Source: Rhodoferax sp. (GTDB lineage Bacteria; Pseudomonadota; Gammaproteobacteria; Burkholderiales; Burkholderiaceae_C). From it: a DNA stretch of 64,000 nt. Below the pieces are notes generated by a model. That model ran no database searches. It saw only the letters and a program-made list of their open reading frames with translations, and was not told the origin of the DNA. Location: the NCBI GenBank assembly GCA_003133245.1, contig PKWM01000018.1, forward strand, positions 1-64,000. The letters are read 5' to 3'. Position 1 is the first letter of the stretch. Each line of letters begins with the position of its first letter. The position numbers and the translations under genes are program-made. Positions 16,244 through 26,210 of this stretch are shown in pieces.

Positions 16244-17443
16244 TTGTTTCAAACAACTATCCCGGGCGCACTGCCACAAACGCTTGGTCTGTGCCCACAG
16301 CGCATCCGGCACTTGATGACGGTGCTGCAAACTGAAGTGACACGCCAAAGCCTGCCCGGCGCAGTGGCGTTGATCGCCCGGCATGGCAAACTGGCCTTGT
16401 TTGAGAGTGTTGGTGCGCTAGACCCGGCGTCCGGCACTGCGATGCCGCCGGATGCTATTTTTTGCATTTATTCGATGACCAAACCGGTCGTCTCAGTGGC
16501 CGCCATGATGCTCATGGAACAGGGTAAATTGCAGCTCAGCAACCCGGTTTCCCACTATCTGCCGGAGTACGCTGCGCAGCAGGTAGCGAGCCTGGTCGGA
16601 GGCACAGTTCAATTGCAAGCAGTGCAGCAATTGGCGACGATTCAGGATTTGCTGCGTCACACGGCTGGTTTGACCTATGAGTTTATGGGCAGCAACGCAG
16701 TGCAGCGGCAATATGCTCAAGCCAGAATTGGCTCACGTGGGCGCAGTAACGCCGAGTTTTCACAGACATTGGCGGCTTTGCCGCTGATGTTTGAGCCCGC
16801 CAGCGTGTGGGAATACAGTCGCGCCACCGATGTGCTGGGGCGTGTGCTGGAGGTCATCAGCGGGCAAACGTTGGGCACTTATCTTGATGAACACATTTTC
16901 AAGCCTTTGGGAATGACTGATACCGGGTTTTCGGTGCCAGAACAAGATCAGGGTCGAATAGCCGAGCCTTTTGGCCGCGACCCGCTGGGCGGTCTGCAAA
17001 TGCGCTTGATTGACGTGCGTCAAGCGACGCCGATGGAGTCCGGCGGTGGCGGCCTGGTTTCTACTGCCATGGATTACGCGCGTTTTCTGCAATTCATGTT
17101 GAACAAAGGTGAACTCGACGGTGTGCGTTTGCTGAGCCCGAGAACGGTTGATCTCATGACGGTTGACCATCTGGGGACTATTCCGGTCAACAGTGGCAGC
17201 TCGCGCGACCTGTTGCCACTTGGTCATGGTTTCGGCCTGGGCTTTGCGGTGCGAAGGGACCTGGGCGTAGTCGAGGTACCAGGATCGGTTGGCAGTTATT
17301 TTTGGGGCGGCATGGCCGGGACCACTTTTTTTGTGGATCCCGCTGCCGACCTGTTTGCTTGTTTGATGCTGCAAGCACCCAACCAGCGCGAGTATTACCG
17401 GTGCTTGTTTCGTAATCTCGTCTATGCCACGCTGCTGGATTAA
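16244..17443 (+). CDS. serine hydrolase of the class C beta-lactamase/esterase family
   Basis: 399 residues, TTG start with GGAGAG 7 bases upstream. The catalytic SxxK is SMTK at about residue 76 (YSMTKPV). The YxN-like motif is YSR (EYSRATDVLG) at about 186, and a GGGGLVSTAMDYARFL segment lies near 267-282. No signal peptide is visible, which argues for a cytoplasmic esterase, D-aminopeptidase-like or peptide hydrolase rather than a secreted beta-lactamase. It is a single gene between the divergent amino acid transporter and the 2-oxoacid oxidoreductase operon. The substrate is unknown. Confidence 0.82.
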   Translation: MFQTTIPGALPQTLGLCPQRIRHLMTVLQTEVTRQSLPGAVALIARHGKLALFESVGALDPASGTAMPPDAIFCIYSMTKPVVSVAAMMLMEQGKLQLSNPVSHYLPEYAAQQVASLVGGTVQLQAVQQLATIQDLLRHTAGLTYEFMGSNAVQRQYAQARIGSRGRSNAEFSQTLAALPLMFEPASVWEYSRATDVLGRVLEVISGQTLGTYLDEHIFKPLGMTDTGFSVPEQDQGRIAEPFGRDPLGGLQMRLIDVRQATPMESGGGGLVSTAMDYARFLQFMLNKGELDGVRLLSPRTVDLMTVDHLGTIPVNSGSSRDLLPLGHGFGLGFAVRRDLGVVEVPGSVGSYFWGGMAGTTFFVDPAADLFACLMLQAPNQREYYRCLFRNLVYATLLD

Positions 17444-17546
17444 ACTGGTTCTCCCTGAATTTACATGATGGTGCATAATTTCGTCTGGCGGAAAATGCAA
17501 TTTGCAAGTTCGCTCTTTTGCACGACCGCAAGTCGAAAGGCCAAGA

Positions 17547-18134
17547 ATGTTCCAAGTACGAATTCACGGACGTGGCGGGCAGGGAGTGGTGACCGGAGCC
17601 GAGATGCTGTCGATTGCAGCGTTTCTGGGGGGCCAGCATGCCCAAGCTTTCCCCAGCTTTGGCTCGGAGCGCATGGGAGCCCCGGTGGTGGCGTACTGCC
17701 GAATGAATGATCATGAAATCCGCTTGCGCGAACCGGTCATGGAGCCCGATGCCATCATCATTCAGGATTCGACCTTACTGCACCAGGTAGAAGTTCTCAG
17801 CGGTCTCAAAAAAGACGGCTACATCCTGATCAATACAAACCATTCGTTCGACGATTTGGGCTTGGGTGAATTTGTCAAAGACTACCAGCCGGCGCATTTG
17901 CTAACCGTGGCGGCGACCGAACTGGCGCTCAGGCACGTCGGTCGAGCGGTGCCTAACGTGCCGTTGTTGGGTGCGTTTGCTGCGATCACGGGTCTCATTA
18001 CGCTGGCAGCGGTGCAGGCCGCGATACAGCAGAAATTTAAAGGTGCGGTCGCCGAGGGCAATATGCAAGCCGCTCGCGAGGCCTTTGAAATTGTCAAGAA
18101 CCGTGAACTGAAGGTGGAGGCCCAACATGCTTAA
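17547..18134 (+). CDS. porG: 2-oxoacid:acceptor oxidoreductase, gamma subunit
   Basis: 195 residues from ATG 17547, with AAAGG upstream. The ORF remains open further upstream but lacks similarity there. The N-terminus MFQVRIHGRGGQGVVTGAEM is the standard start of gamma subunits (RIHGRGGQG), followed by FPSFGSERMGAPV, also diagnostic. In pyruvate-type oxidoreductases the gamma subunit forms the interface that helps bind CoA. It is the first gene of a gamma-alpha-beta-flavin/ferredoxin operon and overlaps porA by 8 bases. The physiological 2-oxoacid is probably pyruvate judging by the alpha and beta subunits, but others (e.g. phenylglyoxylate) are not excluded. Confidence 0.9.
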   Translation: MFQVRIHGRGGQGVVTGAEMLSIAAFLGGQHAQAFPSFGSERMGAPVVAYCRMNDHEIRLREPVMEPDAIIIQDSTLLHQVEVLSGLKKDGYILINTNHSFDDLGLGEFVKDYQPAHLLTVAATELALRHVGRAVPNVPLLGAFAAITGLITLAAVQAAIQQKFKGAVAEGNMQAAREAFEIVKNRELKVEAQHA

Positions 18135-19380
18135 ACAATGCGAAGGTTCGCATGCCGTGGCCTTGGCGGTTGCCATGAGCCGACCGGAAGTGATTTGTGC
18201 CTACCCGATTTCACCGCAGACGCACATCGTAGAGGGGCTGGGCGAGATGGTCAAGTCGGGTACCCTCACGCCTTGCGAGTTCATTAACGTGGAGTCCGAG
18301 TTTGCCGCCCTGAGCGTGGCTATTGGTGCATCCGCCGCCGGCGCGCGCGCCTACACGGCCACTGCCAGCCAGGGCCTATTGTTTATGGCCGAGGCGGTTT
18401 ATAACGCCTCTGGCCTGGGTTTGCCGATTGTTATGACAGTGGCAAATCGTTCGATTGGCGCACCGATCAATATCTGGAATGATCACACCGACAGCATGTC
18501 GATGCGCGACGCCGGCTGGTTGCAGCTTTTTGCCGAAACCAACCAGGAAGCGCTCGATCTGCATATTCAGGCCTTTCGCATCGCCGAGGAATTGTCGTTG
18601 CCGGTGATGGTCTGCATGGACGGTTTCATTTTGACGCACGCCTATGAGAGGGTCGATATGCCCGAGCAGGCACAGGTTGATCGTTACTTGCCGCGTTATG
18701 AACCGCGCCAGGTGCTTGACCCGGATTCGCCGGTCACGATCGGTGCCATGGTTGGCCCTGAAGCGTTTGCCGAAGTGCGCTATCTGGCGCACGCCAAGCA
18801 GATGCAGGCACTTGACCTGATTCCACAAGTTGCTCAAGAGTTCAAAAATGTGTTCGGACGCGACTCCGGTGGGCTCATCAAGCACTACCGCCTGGAGGAC
18901 GCTGAGACCATCGTGATCGCGTTGGGTTCGGTGCTGGGCACGATCAAGGACACGGTCGATGAGTTGCGCCAGGCGGGTATCAAGATTGGCGTGCTGGGCA
19001 TCACCTCGTACCGTCCGTTTCCGATCAATGCGATCCGGGACGTCAGCGCCAACGCCAAACGCATTGTGGTGATCGAGAAGTGTTTTGCCGTGGGTATTGG
19101 CGGCATCGTTTCGCGCGACGTGCGAAGTGCCGTGCGCAACCGGCCTCAGCCGGTGTACACGGTAGTGGCTGGCCTGGGCGGGCGCGCCATTACCAAGGCA
19201 TCCTTGCACAAGTTGTTGTTGGAGGCGGCTACTGACCAGCTTGAGCTTTTGACCTTTCTCGATCTGGACTGGGAAATCGTCAACCGTGTGCTTGACCGCG
19301 AGAAGAAACAGCGGCGCTCCGGTCCGGTGGCCGAAGGTGTACTGCGTGACATCGGCACCGTAGCGTCACATACCTCCTGA
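18127..19380 (+). CDS. porA: 2-oxoacid:acceptor oxidoreductase, alpha subunit (pyruvate type)
   Basis: 417 residues. The start EGSHAVALAVAMSRPEVICAYPISPQTHIVE resembles PorA, with the YPITP-like motif near residue 28. ESEFAALSVAIGASAAGAR and TATASQGLLFM follow in domain I. ANRSIGAPINIWNDHTDSM at about 110-130 is typical for pyruvate-active enzymes, with the conserved arginine contacting the 2-oxoacid. It decarboxylates the 2-oxoacid with TPP in the beta subunit and makes acyl-CoA. It is overlapped by porG and followed by porB after 14 bases. Confidence 0.9.
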   Translation: MLKQCEGSHAVALAVAMSRPEVICAYPISPQTHIVEGLGEMVKSGTLTPCEFINVESEFAALSVAIGASAAGARAYTATASQGLLFMAEAVYNASGLGLPIVMTVANRSIGAPINIWNDHTDSMSMRDAGWLQLFAETNQEALDLHIQAFRIAEELSLPVMVCMDGFILTHAYERVDMPEQAQVDRYLPRYEPRQVLDPDSPVTIGAMVGPEAFAEVRYLAHAKQMQALDLIPQVAQEFKNVFGRDSGGLIKHYRLEDAETIVIALGSVLGTIKDTVDELRQAGIKIGVLGITSYRPFPINAIRDVSANAKRIVVIEKCFAVGIGGIVSRDVRSAVRNRPQPVYTVVAGLGGRAITKASLHKLLLEAATDQLELLTFLDLDWEIVNRVLDREKKQRRSGPVAEGVLRDIGTVASHTS

Positions 19381-19394
19381 CACTGGCTAATATT

Positions 19395-20393
19395 ATGGAA
19401 CAAACGCTCGTCAAGTTTTACCAGACCGGCACTTTCACCGTCGGCAACCGTTTGCTCGCGCCTGAGCAGCGCAGCGTACAGGCCAACACCGCGCGCAGCA
19501 ATTCCCTCAACTCGGGTCACCGCGCCTGTCAAGGCTGTGGCGAGGCGCTTGGTGCCCGTTACGCCATCGACGCCGCGATGCAAGCCAGCAATGGCCAGTT
19601 GATTGCGGCCAATGCGACCGGTTGCCTGGAAGTATTTTCCACGCCTTACCCTGAAACATCCTGGCAAATCCCCTGGATTCATTCGCTGTTTGGCAATACG
19701 GCAGCGGTGGCAACCGGCATTGCTGCGGCCATGCGCGTCAAGGGCCGTAGCGAGGTGCGCGTGGTCGCCCAGGGCGGCGACGGCGGAACCACGGACATCG
19801 GCTTTGGCTGTCTCTCCGGCATGTTCGAGCGCAATGATGATGTGCTCTACATCTGTTACGACAACGAGGCTTACATGAACACTGGTGTGCAGCGCTCATC
19901 GGCAACACCGCCGGCTGCTCGCACCGCCACCACCATGCCGGTCGGTCCGCACCCTGGCAATGTGTTTGGTCAGGGTAAAAATGTGCCGCAAATTGCCATG
20001 GCGCATGAGATTCCCTACGTCGCTACCGCCACTGTGGCTGATCTGCACGATCTGGAATACAAAGTCAAGAAAGCGATGTCAATTCACGGTGCCCGTTACA
20101 TCCACATCTTTGTTCCTTGTCCATTGGGCTGGGGCGCGGCATCGCACGACACCATCCGACTCGCAAGGCTGGCAGTTGAGAGCGGCGTCTTTCCGGTGTT
20201 TGAAGCCGAGCACGGGGAAGTTACCGGGGTCGTGAAAATCAGACGGCGGGTACCGATTGAAGATTACCTCAAGCCGCAAAAACGCTTTGCCCACTTGTTT
20301 GGCAAACAGCCCGACCTTGACACCATTGCCCGCTTGCAAGCCCGGGCTGATCGCAATATTCGCCGCTTTGGTCTGCTCGATGAAGAGAAATAA
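19395..20393 (+). CDS. porB: 2-oxoacid:acceptor oxidoreductase, beta subunit (TPP-binding)
   Basis: 332 residues. CQGCGEALGAR at about residue 44 and further cysteines carry the proximal [4Fe-4S] cluster. GGDGGTTDIG at about residues 130-139 with the following NDDVLYICYDNEAYMNTG gives the TPP/Mg site, and NTGVQRSSATP is the pyruvate-type signature. It catalyses the TPP-dependent oxidative decarboxylation together with the alpha and gamma subunits. The next gene follows after only 2 bases, so electrons probably pass straight to that flavin/iron-sulphur protein. Confidence 0.9.
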   Translation: MEQTLVKFYQTGTFTVGNRLLAPEQRSVQANTARSNSLNSGHRACQGCGEALGARYAIDAAMQASNGQLIAANATGCLEVFSTPYPETSWQIPWIHSLFGNTAAVATGIAAAMRVKGRSEVRVVAQGGDGGTTDIGFGCLSGMFERNDDVLYICYDNEAYMNTGVQRSSATPPAARTATTMPVGPHPGNVFGQGKNVPQIAMAHEIPYVATATVADLHDLEYKVKKAMSIHGARYIHIFVPCPLGWGAASHDTIRLARLAVESGVFPVFEAEHGEVTGVVKIRRRVPIEDYLKPQKRFAHLFGKQPDLDTIARLQARADRNIRRFGLLDEEK

Positions 20394-20395
20394 CC

Positions 20396-22021
20396 ATGCG
20401 TAAACCCTTTGCCATAACATTGGACGTTGGCACCTCGCTGGCCAACCACACCGGCTCCTGGCGCACCTCGCGGCCGGTTTATCTGAGCCGTCTGCCGCCT
20501 TGCAATCATCAGTGCCCGGCGGGCGAGAACATCCAGGCCTGGTTGTTCCATGCCGAGTCAGGCGATTATGAAAAAGCCTGGCGTGAGCTGGTGGAACAAA
20601 ATCCGTTGCCTGCCGTCATGGGCCGGGTTTGTTACCACACTTGTGAGAGTGCCTGCAATCGCGCGCAGGCTGACGAAGCCGTTGGCATCAACTCGGTGGA
20701 ACGCTTTCTGGGCGACGAAGCGATTGCGCTGGGCTGGAAATTTGACGCTCCGGCACGAGCGTCGGGTAAAAAGGTGCTGGTGGTCGGTGCCGGCCCCTCC
20801 GGCCTGTCTGCTGCTTATCACCTGGCCCGGCTCGGTCACCAGGTGACAGTGCAGGAGGCTGGCCCGTTGCCGGGCGGCATGATGCGTTTTGGCATTCCTC
20901 AATACCGCTTGCCGCGCTCGGTGCTTGACGCCGAGGTGCAACGCATTGTTGATCTGGGGGTCACGGTCAAGTACAACACCAAAGTGTCAAACGTGCTGGA
21001 AGCCAAGCAGCAGGGTGGTTTTGACGCGGTCTTCCTGGCGGTCGGTGCCCATATTGCCAAGCGCGCCTATATTCCAGCTGGCGACTCGGCCAAGGTGCTC
21101 GATGCGGTTTCGGTGTTGCGCTCGATGGAGGACGCAGACAAGCCGATGCTGGGTCGGCGCGTGATTATTTATGGCGGTGGCAACACCGCGATTGACGTCG
21201 CCCGCACCGCCAAACGCATGGGCGCCACCGAGTCCATCATCGTCTATCGGCGCAATCGCGAAAAAATGCCGGCCAGCGACCTGGAAGTTGAAGAAGCGCT
21301 GCAAGAAGGGGTGCTGATCAAGTGGCTCTCAACCATCAAGCTGGCGGGTGAATCCTCTATCACAGTAGAAAAAATGGCGCTCGACGAAAAGGGCTTTCCG
21401 CAGCCTACCGGTGAGTTTGAAACGCTGGAAGCGGATTCGCTGGTGCTCGCGCTTGGGCAGGATGTGGATCTGTCGTTGATTGAAGGCGTGCCGGGGCTGG
21501 CGGTGAATGACGGTGTGGTGCAGGTCAATGACCAGATGATGACCGGGCACGACGGGATTTTTGCCGGTGGCGACATGGTGCCGGCTGAACGCAATGTAAC
21601 GGTGGCTATTGGTCACGGCAAAAAAGCGGCGCGCAATATTGATGTCTGGTTGCGTGGCGAGGTCTATGTGCCAGCGCCCAAGAGCGAGTTGGCCAGCTTT
21701 GACAAGCTCAACACCTGGTATTACAGCGATGCACCCAAGACGGTGCGGCCGACGCTTGACATTATCCGGCGGCAATCTACTTTTGAAGAAGTGCAAGGCG
21801 GCCTGATCGAGAGCAATGCTCTTTTCGAGGCGCGTCGCTGCTTGTCGTGCGGCAACTGCTTTGAGTGCGACAACTGCTACGGTGTCTGCCCCGACAATGC
21901 TGTGATCAAGCATGGGCCGGGCAAGGGCTTTGACTTTAACTATGACTACTGCAAGGGCTGCGGCATTTGCGTGTCAGAATGCCCCTGCGGTGCCATCAAG
22001 ATGGTGCCGGAAGATATTTAA
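20396..22021 (+). CDS. GltD-like FAD/NAD(P) oxidoreductase fused to a PorD-type 2[4Fe-4S] ferredoxin
   Basis: 541 residues. N-terminal Cys-rich domain (CNHQCPAGENIQAWL and CYHTCESACNR), then the FAD motif VVGAGPSGLSAAYHLARLGH at about residue 125, GGMMRFGIPQYRLP, and a second dinucleotide motif YGGGNTAIDVAR at about 260-271. A C-terminal bacterial ferredoxin domain has two cysteine clusters (CLSCGNCFECDNC and CKGCGICVSECPCGAI). The first three parts match the glutamate synthase small subunit family. The ferredoxin tail stands in for the separate delta subunit of classic pyruvate synthases. The probable role is transfer of electrons between the PorABG core and NAD(P)H, as in NAD-linked phenylglyoxylate dehydrogenase. 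Direction and nicotinamide type are unknown. Confidence 0.88.
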   Translation: MRKPFAITLDVGTSLANHTGSWRTSRPVYLSRLPPCNHQCPAGENIQAWLFHAESGDYEKAWRELVEQNPLPAVMGRVCYHTCESACNRAQADEAVGINSVERFLGDEAIALGWKFDAPARASGKKVLVVGAGPSGLSAAYHLARLGHQVTVQEAGPLPGGMMRFGIPQYRLPRSVLDAEVQRIVDLGVTVKYNTKVSNVLEAKQQGGFDAVFLAVGAHIAKRAYIPAGDSAKVLDAVSVLRSMEDADKPMLGRRVIIYGGGNTAIDVARTAKRMGATESIIVYRRNREKMPASDLEVEEALQEGVLIKWLSTIKLAGESSITVEKMALDEKGFPQPTGEFETLEADSLVLALGQDVDLSLIEGVPGLAVNDGVVQVNDQMMTGHDGIFAGGDMVPAERNVTVAIGHGKKAARNIDVWLRGEVYVPAPKSELASFDKLNTWYYSDAPKTVRPTLDIIRRQSTFEEVQGGLIESNALFEARRCLSCGNCFECDNCYGVCPDNAVIKHGPGKGFDFNYDYCKGCGICVSECPCGAIKMVPEDI

Positions 22022-22034
22022 CAGGAGTTTTATC

Positions 22035-22472
22035 ATGTTCAAGCACATACTGGTTCCGGTTGATGGTTCACCGACCTCCCAACTGGCGGTTGAAAAGGCG
22101 ATTGGGCTGGCCAAAGTCTTTGGCAGTCGGGTCAGCGCAATTTTTGTTATCGATCCCTACCCCTTTACTGGAATAGGAACTGATTTTGCCTATGGTCAAG
22201 CCGAATATCTGAGCGCAGCGACGGCCGAGGCCAATGCTGCGATCAAGTCCACTAAGACGGCTTTCGATCAAGCTGGCCTCAGCGTGGATACTTCGGTGAT
22301 CGAGGCGCACACAGCCTGGCGTGGTGTGATTGAAACCGCTGAATTAAATCAGACTGATTTGATTGTGATGGGTTCGCATGGCCGCAGCGGCCTTGAAAAA
22401 CTGATGCTTGGCAGCGTCACCCAGGCGGTTTTGGCGCACACCAAATTGCCGGTTTTGGTGGTGCGCGACTGA
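22035..22472 (+). CDS. universal stress protein, UspA family
   Basis: 145 residues from ATG 22035, with ACAGGAG 7 bases upstream. A reading that starts inside the previous gene is a shadow. MFKHILVPVDGSPTS at the start and GSHGRSGLEKLMLGSV..VLAHTKLPVLVVR at the end hold the ATP-binding G2xG9xGS motif, so it is the ATP-binding type. It lies 13 bases after the oxidoreductase operon and is probably co-transcribed, which fits the common link between Usp proteins and anaerobic or energy metabolism. Confidence 0.9.
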   Translation: MFKHILVPVDGSPTSQLAVEKAIGLAKVFGSRVSAIFVIDPYPFTGIGTDFAYGQAEYLSAATAEANAAIKSTKTAFDQAGLSVDTSVIEAHTAWRGVIETAELNQTDLIVMGSHGRSGLEKLMLGSVTQAVLAHTKLPVLVVRD

Positions 22473-22483
22473 GACTGAACCTG

Positions 22484-25375
22484 TTAACCGCACTGCCCGA
22501 CGTAGCCACAAGCGGTGCAAAAATCACAACCGTCCTTGTGGATTACGGTGGGGTTGCCGCATTCCGGGCAAACTTTGCCGGCCATGGTGCTCGGTGCCTC
22601 CTGGTTTTTTGGCGTATCAAGCACCCCCATTTCGCGTAGCGGCAATCCCTCTTCATCGAGCACCCCGAGCATGGCGTAGCGGTGAATGATCAGTCGTGCG
22701 ATGTAGGCTACGGTGCTGGGCCATGTTTGCTGGCGTCGTTCGCCGTGCGGCAAGCCCGGCACGAACGCCATGAAGTGGCCCAATGGCTCAGCATAGTTGA
22801 GCAACTTGCGCAACTTCATGCCGATCCAGGCCGGGTCAATTACCCGCATATCCAGTGACAGCAGTCGGGCCAGTCCATCAAGGGCTCTGGGGTAGTTGCC
22901 GGAAAATCCGACGGCGCAAGGGCGCGTGACGGTGACGCCGTCAGGGCCGGGCAGGTTTACCTCTTTGAGGGTAACGGTGAAGACTTCGCCGGTAGCCGGG
23001 TTATCCACGTCCACTGACCACGCCAGCGTGCCCGACGGACCGGTCTGCGGTTCGCCTCGGCTGAACATGGCGTCGATCACCGGGGTGGGCAGCTTGCTGT
23101 TGGCACCCGCCAAGGCTTTGAGTTGGTCGCAGCGCCAGCGAATGACGGCGGCGGTGGCAGCGACCACACCGGGGAACAGACGGCGTTCTCCCGAAGGCGG
23201 AAAAGGCATTTCAAACGAGTGTTCTTCGGCCACTGTGGCCAAGGCATCGAGTTTGAGTTCCAGCCAGGCCGGATCATTGGCGCGTAAGTCCATCGACAAA
23301 GTTTTAGCCAACGCGCCCAAGCCGCGTGGCTGCTCAGCGCCATTGACCCAGACCTCGAACGGCTGCGGCGCGCCGCCTTCTTCGGGCGCGAGTTCACCTA
23401 CAAATAGGGCAAAGTCGCCAAATGGGTGATGCACCATGAAAGTCCAGGCCGGGTTGCCTGCCGGCAATTCGGGGCGGCTTGGCCAACGCAGCGATGACAA
23501 CACCGGCGCGGGCAGGCGCTCCAGCGCCAAACGATGATTGGCACCGTCGATCTGCAAATTGGTGGCTAGCCCGACCTTGGGCGTCACGCTTAGCACCGAT
23601 CCCAACACTGCATTGGGGCGGTAGGTGGCCAGGCCCTTCAAGCCAGATTGCCAAGCTTGCAGGTACAGATCCTGGAAGTCGCCGTAGGGGTAATCAGCGG
23701 GTACGTTGACAGTTTTCGAGATTGCGGTGTCAATGAAAGGTGCCACCGCCGCCACCATGGTTTCGTGCGCCTGGGCGCTCATCTCCAGAGCTGTGATGAA
23801 GGCTGGCGTGAGCGCGGTATCTTCGCCATACAGATGGCGATAAAGACGCCAGGCATGGTCTTCCACGGCATACTCCTTGAAGCTGCCGTCCATCATGCGT
23901 TTTTTGCGGGTGTAGCTCCAGCTGAAAGGGGGTTCAATGCCATTGCTGGCGTTGTCGGCAAAGGCCAGGCTGATGGTGCCGGTTGGCGCAATTGAGAGCA
24001 AGTGAGAATTACGCAGCCCGTGCGCACGAATGCGCTCTTTCAGGCTCGGGGACAAGCGCGAGGCAAAGGTTTGGCCACTGAGGTAGAGGTCGGCATTGAA
24101 GAGCGGGAAAGCACCACGCTCTCGGGCCAGTTCAACTGAGGCACCATAGGCCGTGTCACGCATCAATTCGGCGATTTGCCGCGCTATGTCTCGCGCTGGC
24201 TGTGTGTTGTAGCGCAAGTTGAGCATGATCAAGGCATCACCCAGCCCGGTAAAGCCCAGACCGATGCGGCGCTTGCTGCGAGCTTCTTCCTGTTGCTGGG
24301 GCAACGGCCACACCGTTACGTCCAGCACGTTGTCCAACATACGGGTCGCCACGCGTGCCACTTCAGCAAAGGCATCGCTATTAAAGTTGGCATTTTCTTC
24401 AAACGGATGATCGATAAAGCGGGTCAGGTCAATCGAGCCCAGGCAGCAGCAGCCATACGGAGGCAGGGGCTGCTCGGCACACGGATTGGTGCTGGCAATG
24501 GTTTCGCAATAGGAAAGGTTGTTGTCACGATTGATCTGGTCGAGAAATAAAACACCCGGCTCGGCATGGTCATAAGTGGAACGCATGATTTGATCCCACA
24601 GCTCGCGCGCCTTCAATTTACGGTAAACCCAGACGCCGCTTTCAGCCATCTGGTACGCCCCTGCTGCTTTTTGAGCGAGGCCGGGTTCAGCCCGATGTAC
24701 CAGCGCAAATTCATCATCGGCTTGCACCGCTTGCATAAAGGCATCACTGACACCCACCGAAATATTGAAGTTTTTCAAGTCACCTTGATCCTTGGCGTGA
24801 ATGAACTCCTCAATATCGGGATGATCGCAGCGCAGCACACCCATTTGTGCACCCCGTCTGGCACCGGCCGATTCCACTGTTTCGCAGGAGCGATCAAACA
24901 CTCGCATATAGCTCACCGGCCCGGAGGCGCTGCTTTGCGTGCTGCCCACCCAGGCACCGTGCGGGCGGATCCGTGAGAAATCGTAACCGACGCCACCTCC
25001 GCGACGCATGGTTTCGGCGGCCTCGGTCAGCGCCGTGTAAATGCCGGGATGCCCGTCTTCGACGTGCGCAATGGAATCCCCGACCGGTTGCACAAAACAA
25101 TTGATCAAGGTTGCTGCCAGATTGGTACCCGCAGCAGATTGAATACGGCCAGCCGGCAGAAAGCCGTTTTGCAAAGCTTGCAAAAATTTGGCCTCCCACA
25201 GCTTTTGCTGCTCTGGGGCTTCCACATGAGCCAAAGCATGTGCCACTCTTTGGTTGACATCCAGGATACTTTGCTCGGATCCTTTGCCGTATTTTTCAAG
25301 CAATACCTCGTGGCTGATTTGCTGTGGGGGCAGTGCAATGACAGTTTTGCTTCGTTCTGGGGCTTTTTGTGTCAT
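22484..25375 (-). CDS. nrdJ: adenosylcobalamin-dependent class II ribonucleotide reductase
   Basis: 963 residues, ATG with AGGAAACA upstream. Substrate-site cysteine in INCFVQP at about 93; active-site N-x-C-x-E as [12 protein letters not shown] at about 297; [16 protein letters not shown] at about 463. After the catalytic barrel (to about residue 600) come two related regions ending in similar DPAW(L/I).(M)KL segments, which look like a duplicated TSCPD-type domain. The tail is zinc-ribbon-like, with CPECG and [14 protein letters not shown], and supplies the redox-active cysteines. The enzyme makes deoxynucleotides with or without oxygen. No cobalamin riboswitch is recognisable in the 169 bases upstream. 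It is convergent with uspA (12 bases). Confidence 0.93.
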   Translation of the reverse strand: MTQKAPERSKTVIALPPQQISHEVLLEKYGKGSEQSILDVNQRVAHALAHVEAPEQQKLWEAKFLQALQNGFLPAGRIQSAAGTNLAATLINCFVQPVGDSIAHVEDGHPGIYTALTEAAETMRRGGGVGYDFSRIRPHGAWVGSTQSSASGPVSYMRVFDRSCETVESAGARRGAQMGVLRCDHPDIEEFIHAKDQGDLKNFNISVGVSDAFMQAVQADDEFALVHRAEPGLAQKAAGAYQMAESGVWVYRKLKARELWDQIMRSTYDHAEPGVLFLDQINRDNNLSYCETIASTNPCAEQPLPPYGCCCLGSIDLTRFIDHPFEENANFNSDAFAEVARVATRMLDNVLDVTVWPLPQQQEEARSKRRIGLGFTGLGDALIMLNLRYNTQPARDIARQIAELMRDTAYGASVELARERGAFPLFNADLYLSGQTFASRLSPSLKERIRAHGLRNSHLLSIAPTGTISLAFADNASNGIEPPFSWSYTRKKRMMDGSFKEYAVEDHAWRLYRHLYGEDTALTPAFITALEMSAQAHETMVAAVAPFIDTAISKTVNVPADYPYGDFQDLYLQAWQSGLKGLATYRPNAVLGSVLSVTPKVGLATNLQIDGANHRLALERLPAPVLSSLRWPSRPELPAGNPAWTFMVHHPFGDFALFVGELAPEEGGAPQPFEVWVNGAEQPRGLGALAKTLSMDLRANDPAWLELKLDALATVAEEHSFEMPFPPSGERRLFPGVVAATAAVIRWRCDQLKALAGANSKLPTPVIDAMFSRGEPQTGPSGTLAWSVDVDNPATGEVFTVTLKEVNLPGPDGVTVTRPCAVGFSGNYPRALDGLARLLSLDMRVIDPAWIGMKLRKLLNYAEPLGHFMAFVPGLPHGERRQQTWPSTVAYIARLIIHRYAMLGVLDEEGLPLREMGVLDTPKNQEAPSTMAGKVCPECGNPTVIHKDGCDFCTACGYVGQCG

Positions 25376-25544
25376 GACTTGTTTCCTGAAAAATATGATG
25401 AGCCGCTTAAGATGATAAACCGGTTGATCACTAGTACGGTGAAATGCGCGGATAACCCTTTAAGGACTACTTGTTTGTATTGGTTTGAGACAGAGTTGCA
25501 ACTCTATTGGCCAAGCTGAAAATATTGTATTCGCAGCAATGTGA

Positions 25545-26210
25545 TCACGCTGAAAAGAACAGTGACGCGACGCTGCTATTGTGTGCAGTGTTTTCAATTG
25601 CCTTGGGCTTGGCGCGTGCGTGCTGGAGTGCGACTTCAATCACGTTGCGTTTTTGGTCTGCAATGAGCGTTTCGGCGGGTTTTTCTGAAAGACTTTTGTC
25701 ACCCTGGACCACGTCCTGCATGCGTCGGCAGCGGTTGGATTCATAGCGACTGCGGGCCAAATCAGCAAGGGATTGAGACCAGGCATCCCAGCCGGTGGCC
25801 GTACCGGTGACATTTTCAAGGACAATGCAGTCCACCGGGCAAACTGGCAGACACAACTCACAGCCGGTGCAATAGGCTTCGATCACGCTGTGCATCAGTT
25901 TGTTACTACCCATAATTGCATCAACCGGACAGGCATTGATGCACAGAGTACAGCCGATGCACCAGTTCTCATCAATCCAGGCGACGTTGCGTGGCGTCTC
26001 AAGACCGTGGAGCGGGTTGAGCACCAGCACTGTTTGACCAGTAAGCGTGGCCAGTAATGCAATCCCTTGTGCGCCGCCGGGAGGGCATTGGTTAATGGCC
26101 GCTATACCTGCCGCCATCGCCTGCGCATAAGCGGCGCAGTCGGAGTAGCCGCAGCGTGTGCACTGGGTTTGTGGCAGAACATCAAGCAGCGAGTCGGCCA
26201 GAGTGGTCAT
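25545..26210 (-). CDS. RnfB-like ferredoxin (stand-alone, no membrane anchor)
   Basis: 221 residues. The N-terminal [4Fe-4S] module has the RnfB pattern CTRCGYSDC with a later CPPGG, followed by two bacterial-ferredoxin clusters CIGCTLCINACPVDAI and CTGCELCLPVCPVDCI. The C-terminal 80 residues are polar, charged and not conserved in any way I recognise. The N-terminal membrane helix of true RnfB is absent and no rnfACDGE genes are near. Betaproteobacteria commonly carry such a lone protein annotated as electron transport complex subunit B (general knowledge); its partner is unknown. Its ATG overlaps the stop of phaZ as TAATG. Confidence 0.85.
   Translation of the reverse strand: MTTLADSLLDVLPQTQCTRCGYSDCAAYAQAMAAGIAAINQCPPGGAQGIALLATLTGQTVLVLNPLHGLETPRNVAWIDENWCIGCTLCINACPVDAIMGSNKLMHSVIEAYCTGCELCLPVCPVDCIVLENVTGTATGWDAWSQSLADLARSRYESNRCRRMQDVVQGDKSLSEKPAETLIADQKRNVIEVALQHARAKPKAIENTAHNSSVASLFFSA

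Noticed and set aside
16244-17443. Beta-lactamase resistance gene
   Set aside because: SxxK is present but there is no signal peptide, and the protein fits the broad serine hydrolase/esterase family.
25376-25544. Possible cobalamin riboswitch upstream of nrdJ
   Set aside because: I could not find a B12-box-like core or supporting stems; the region is short.
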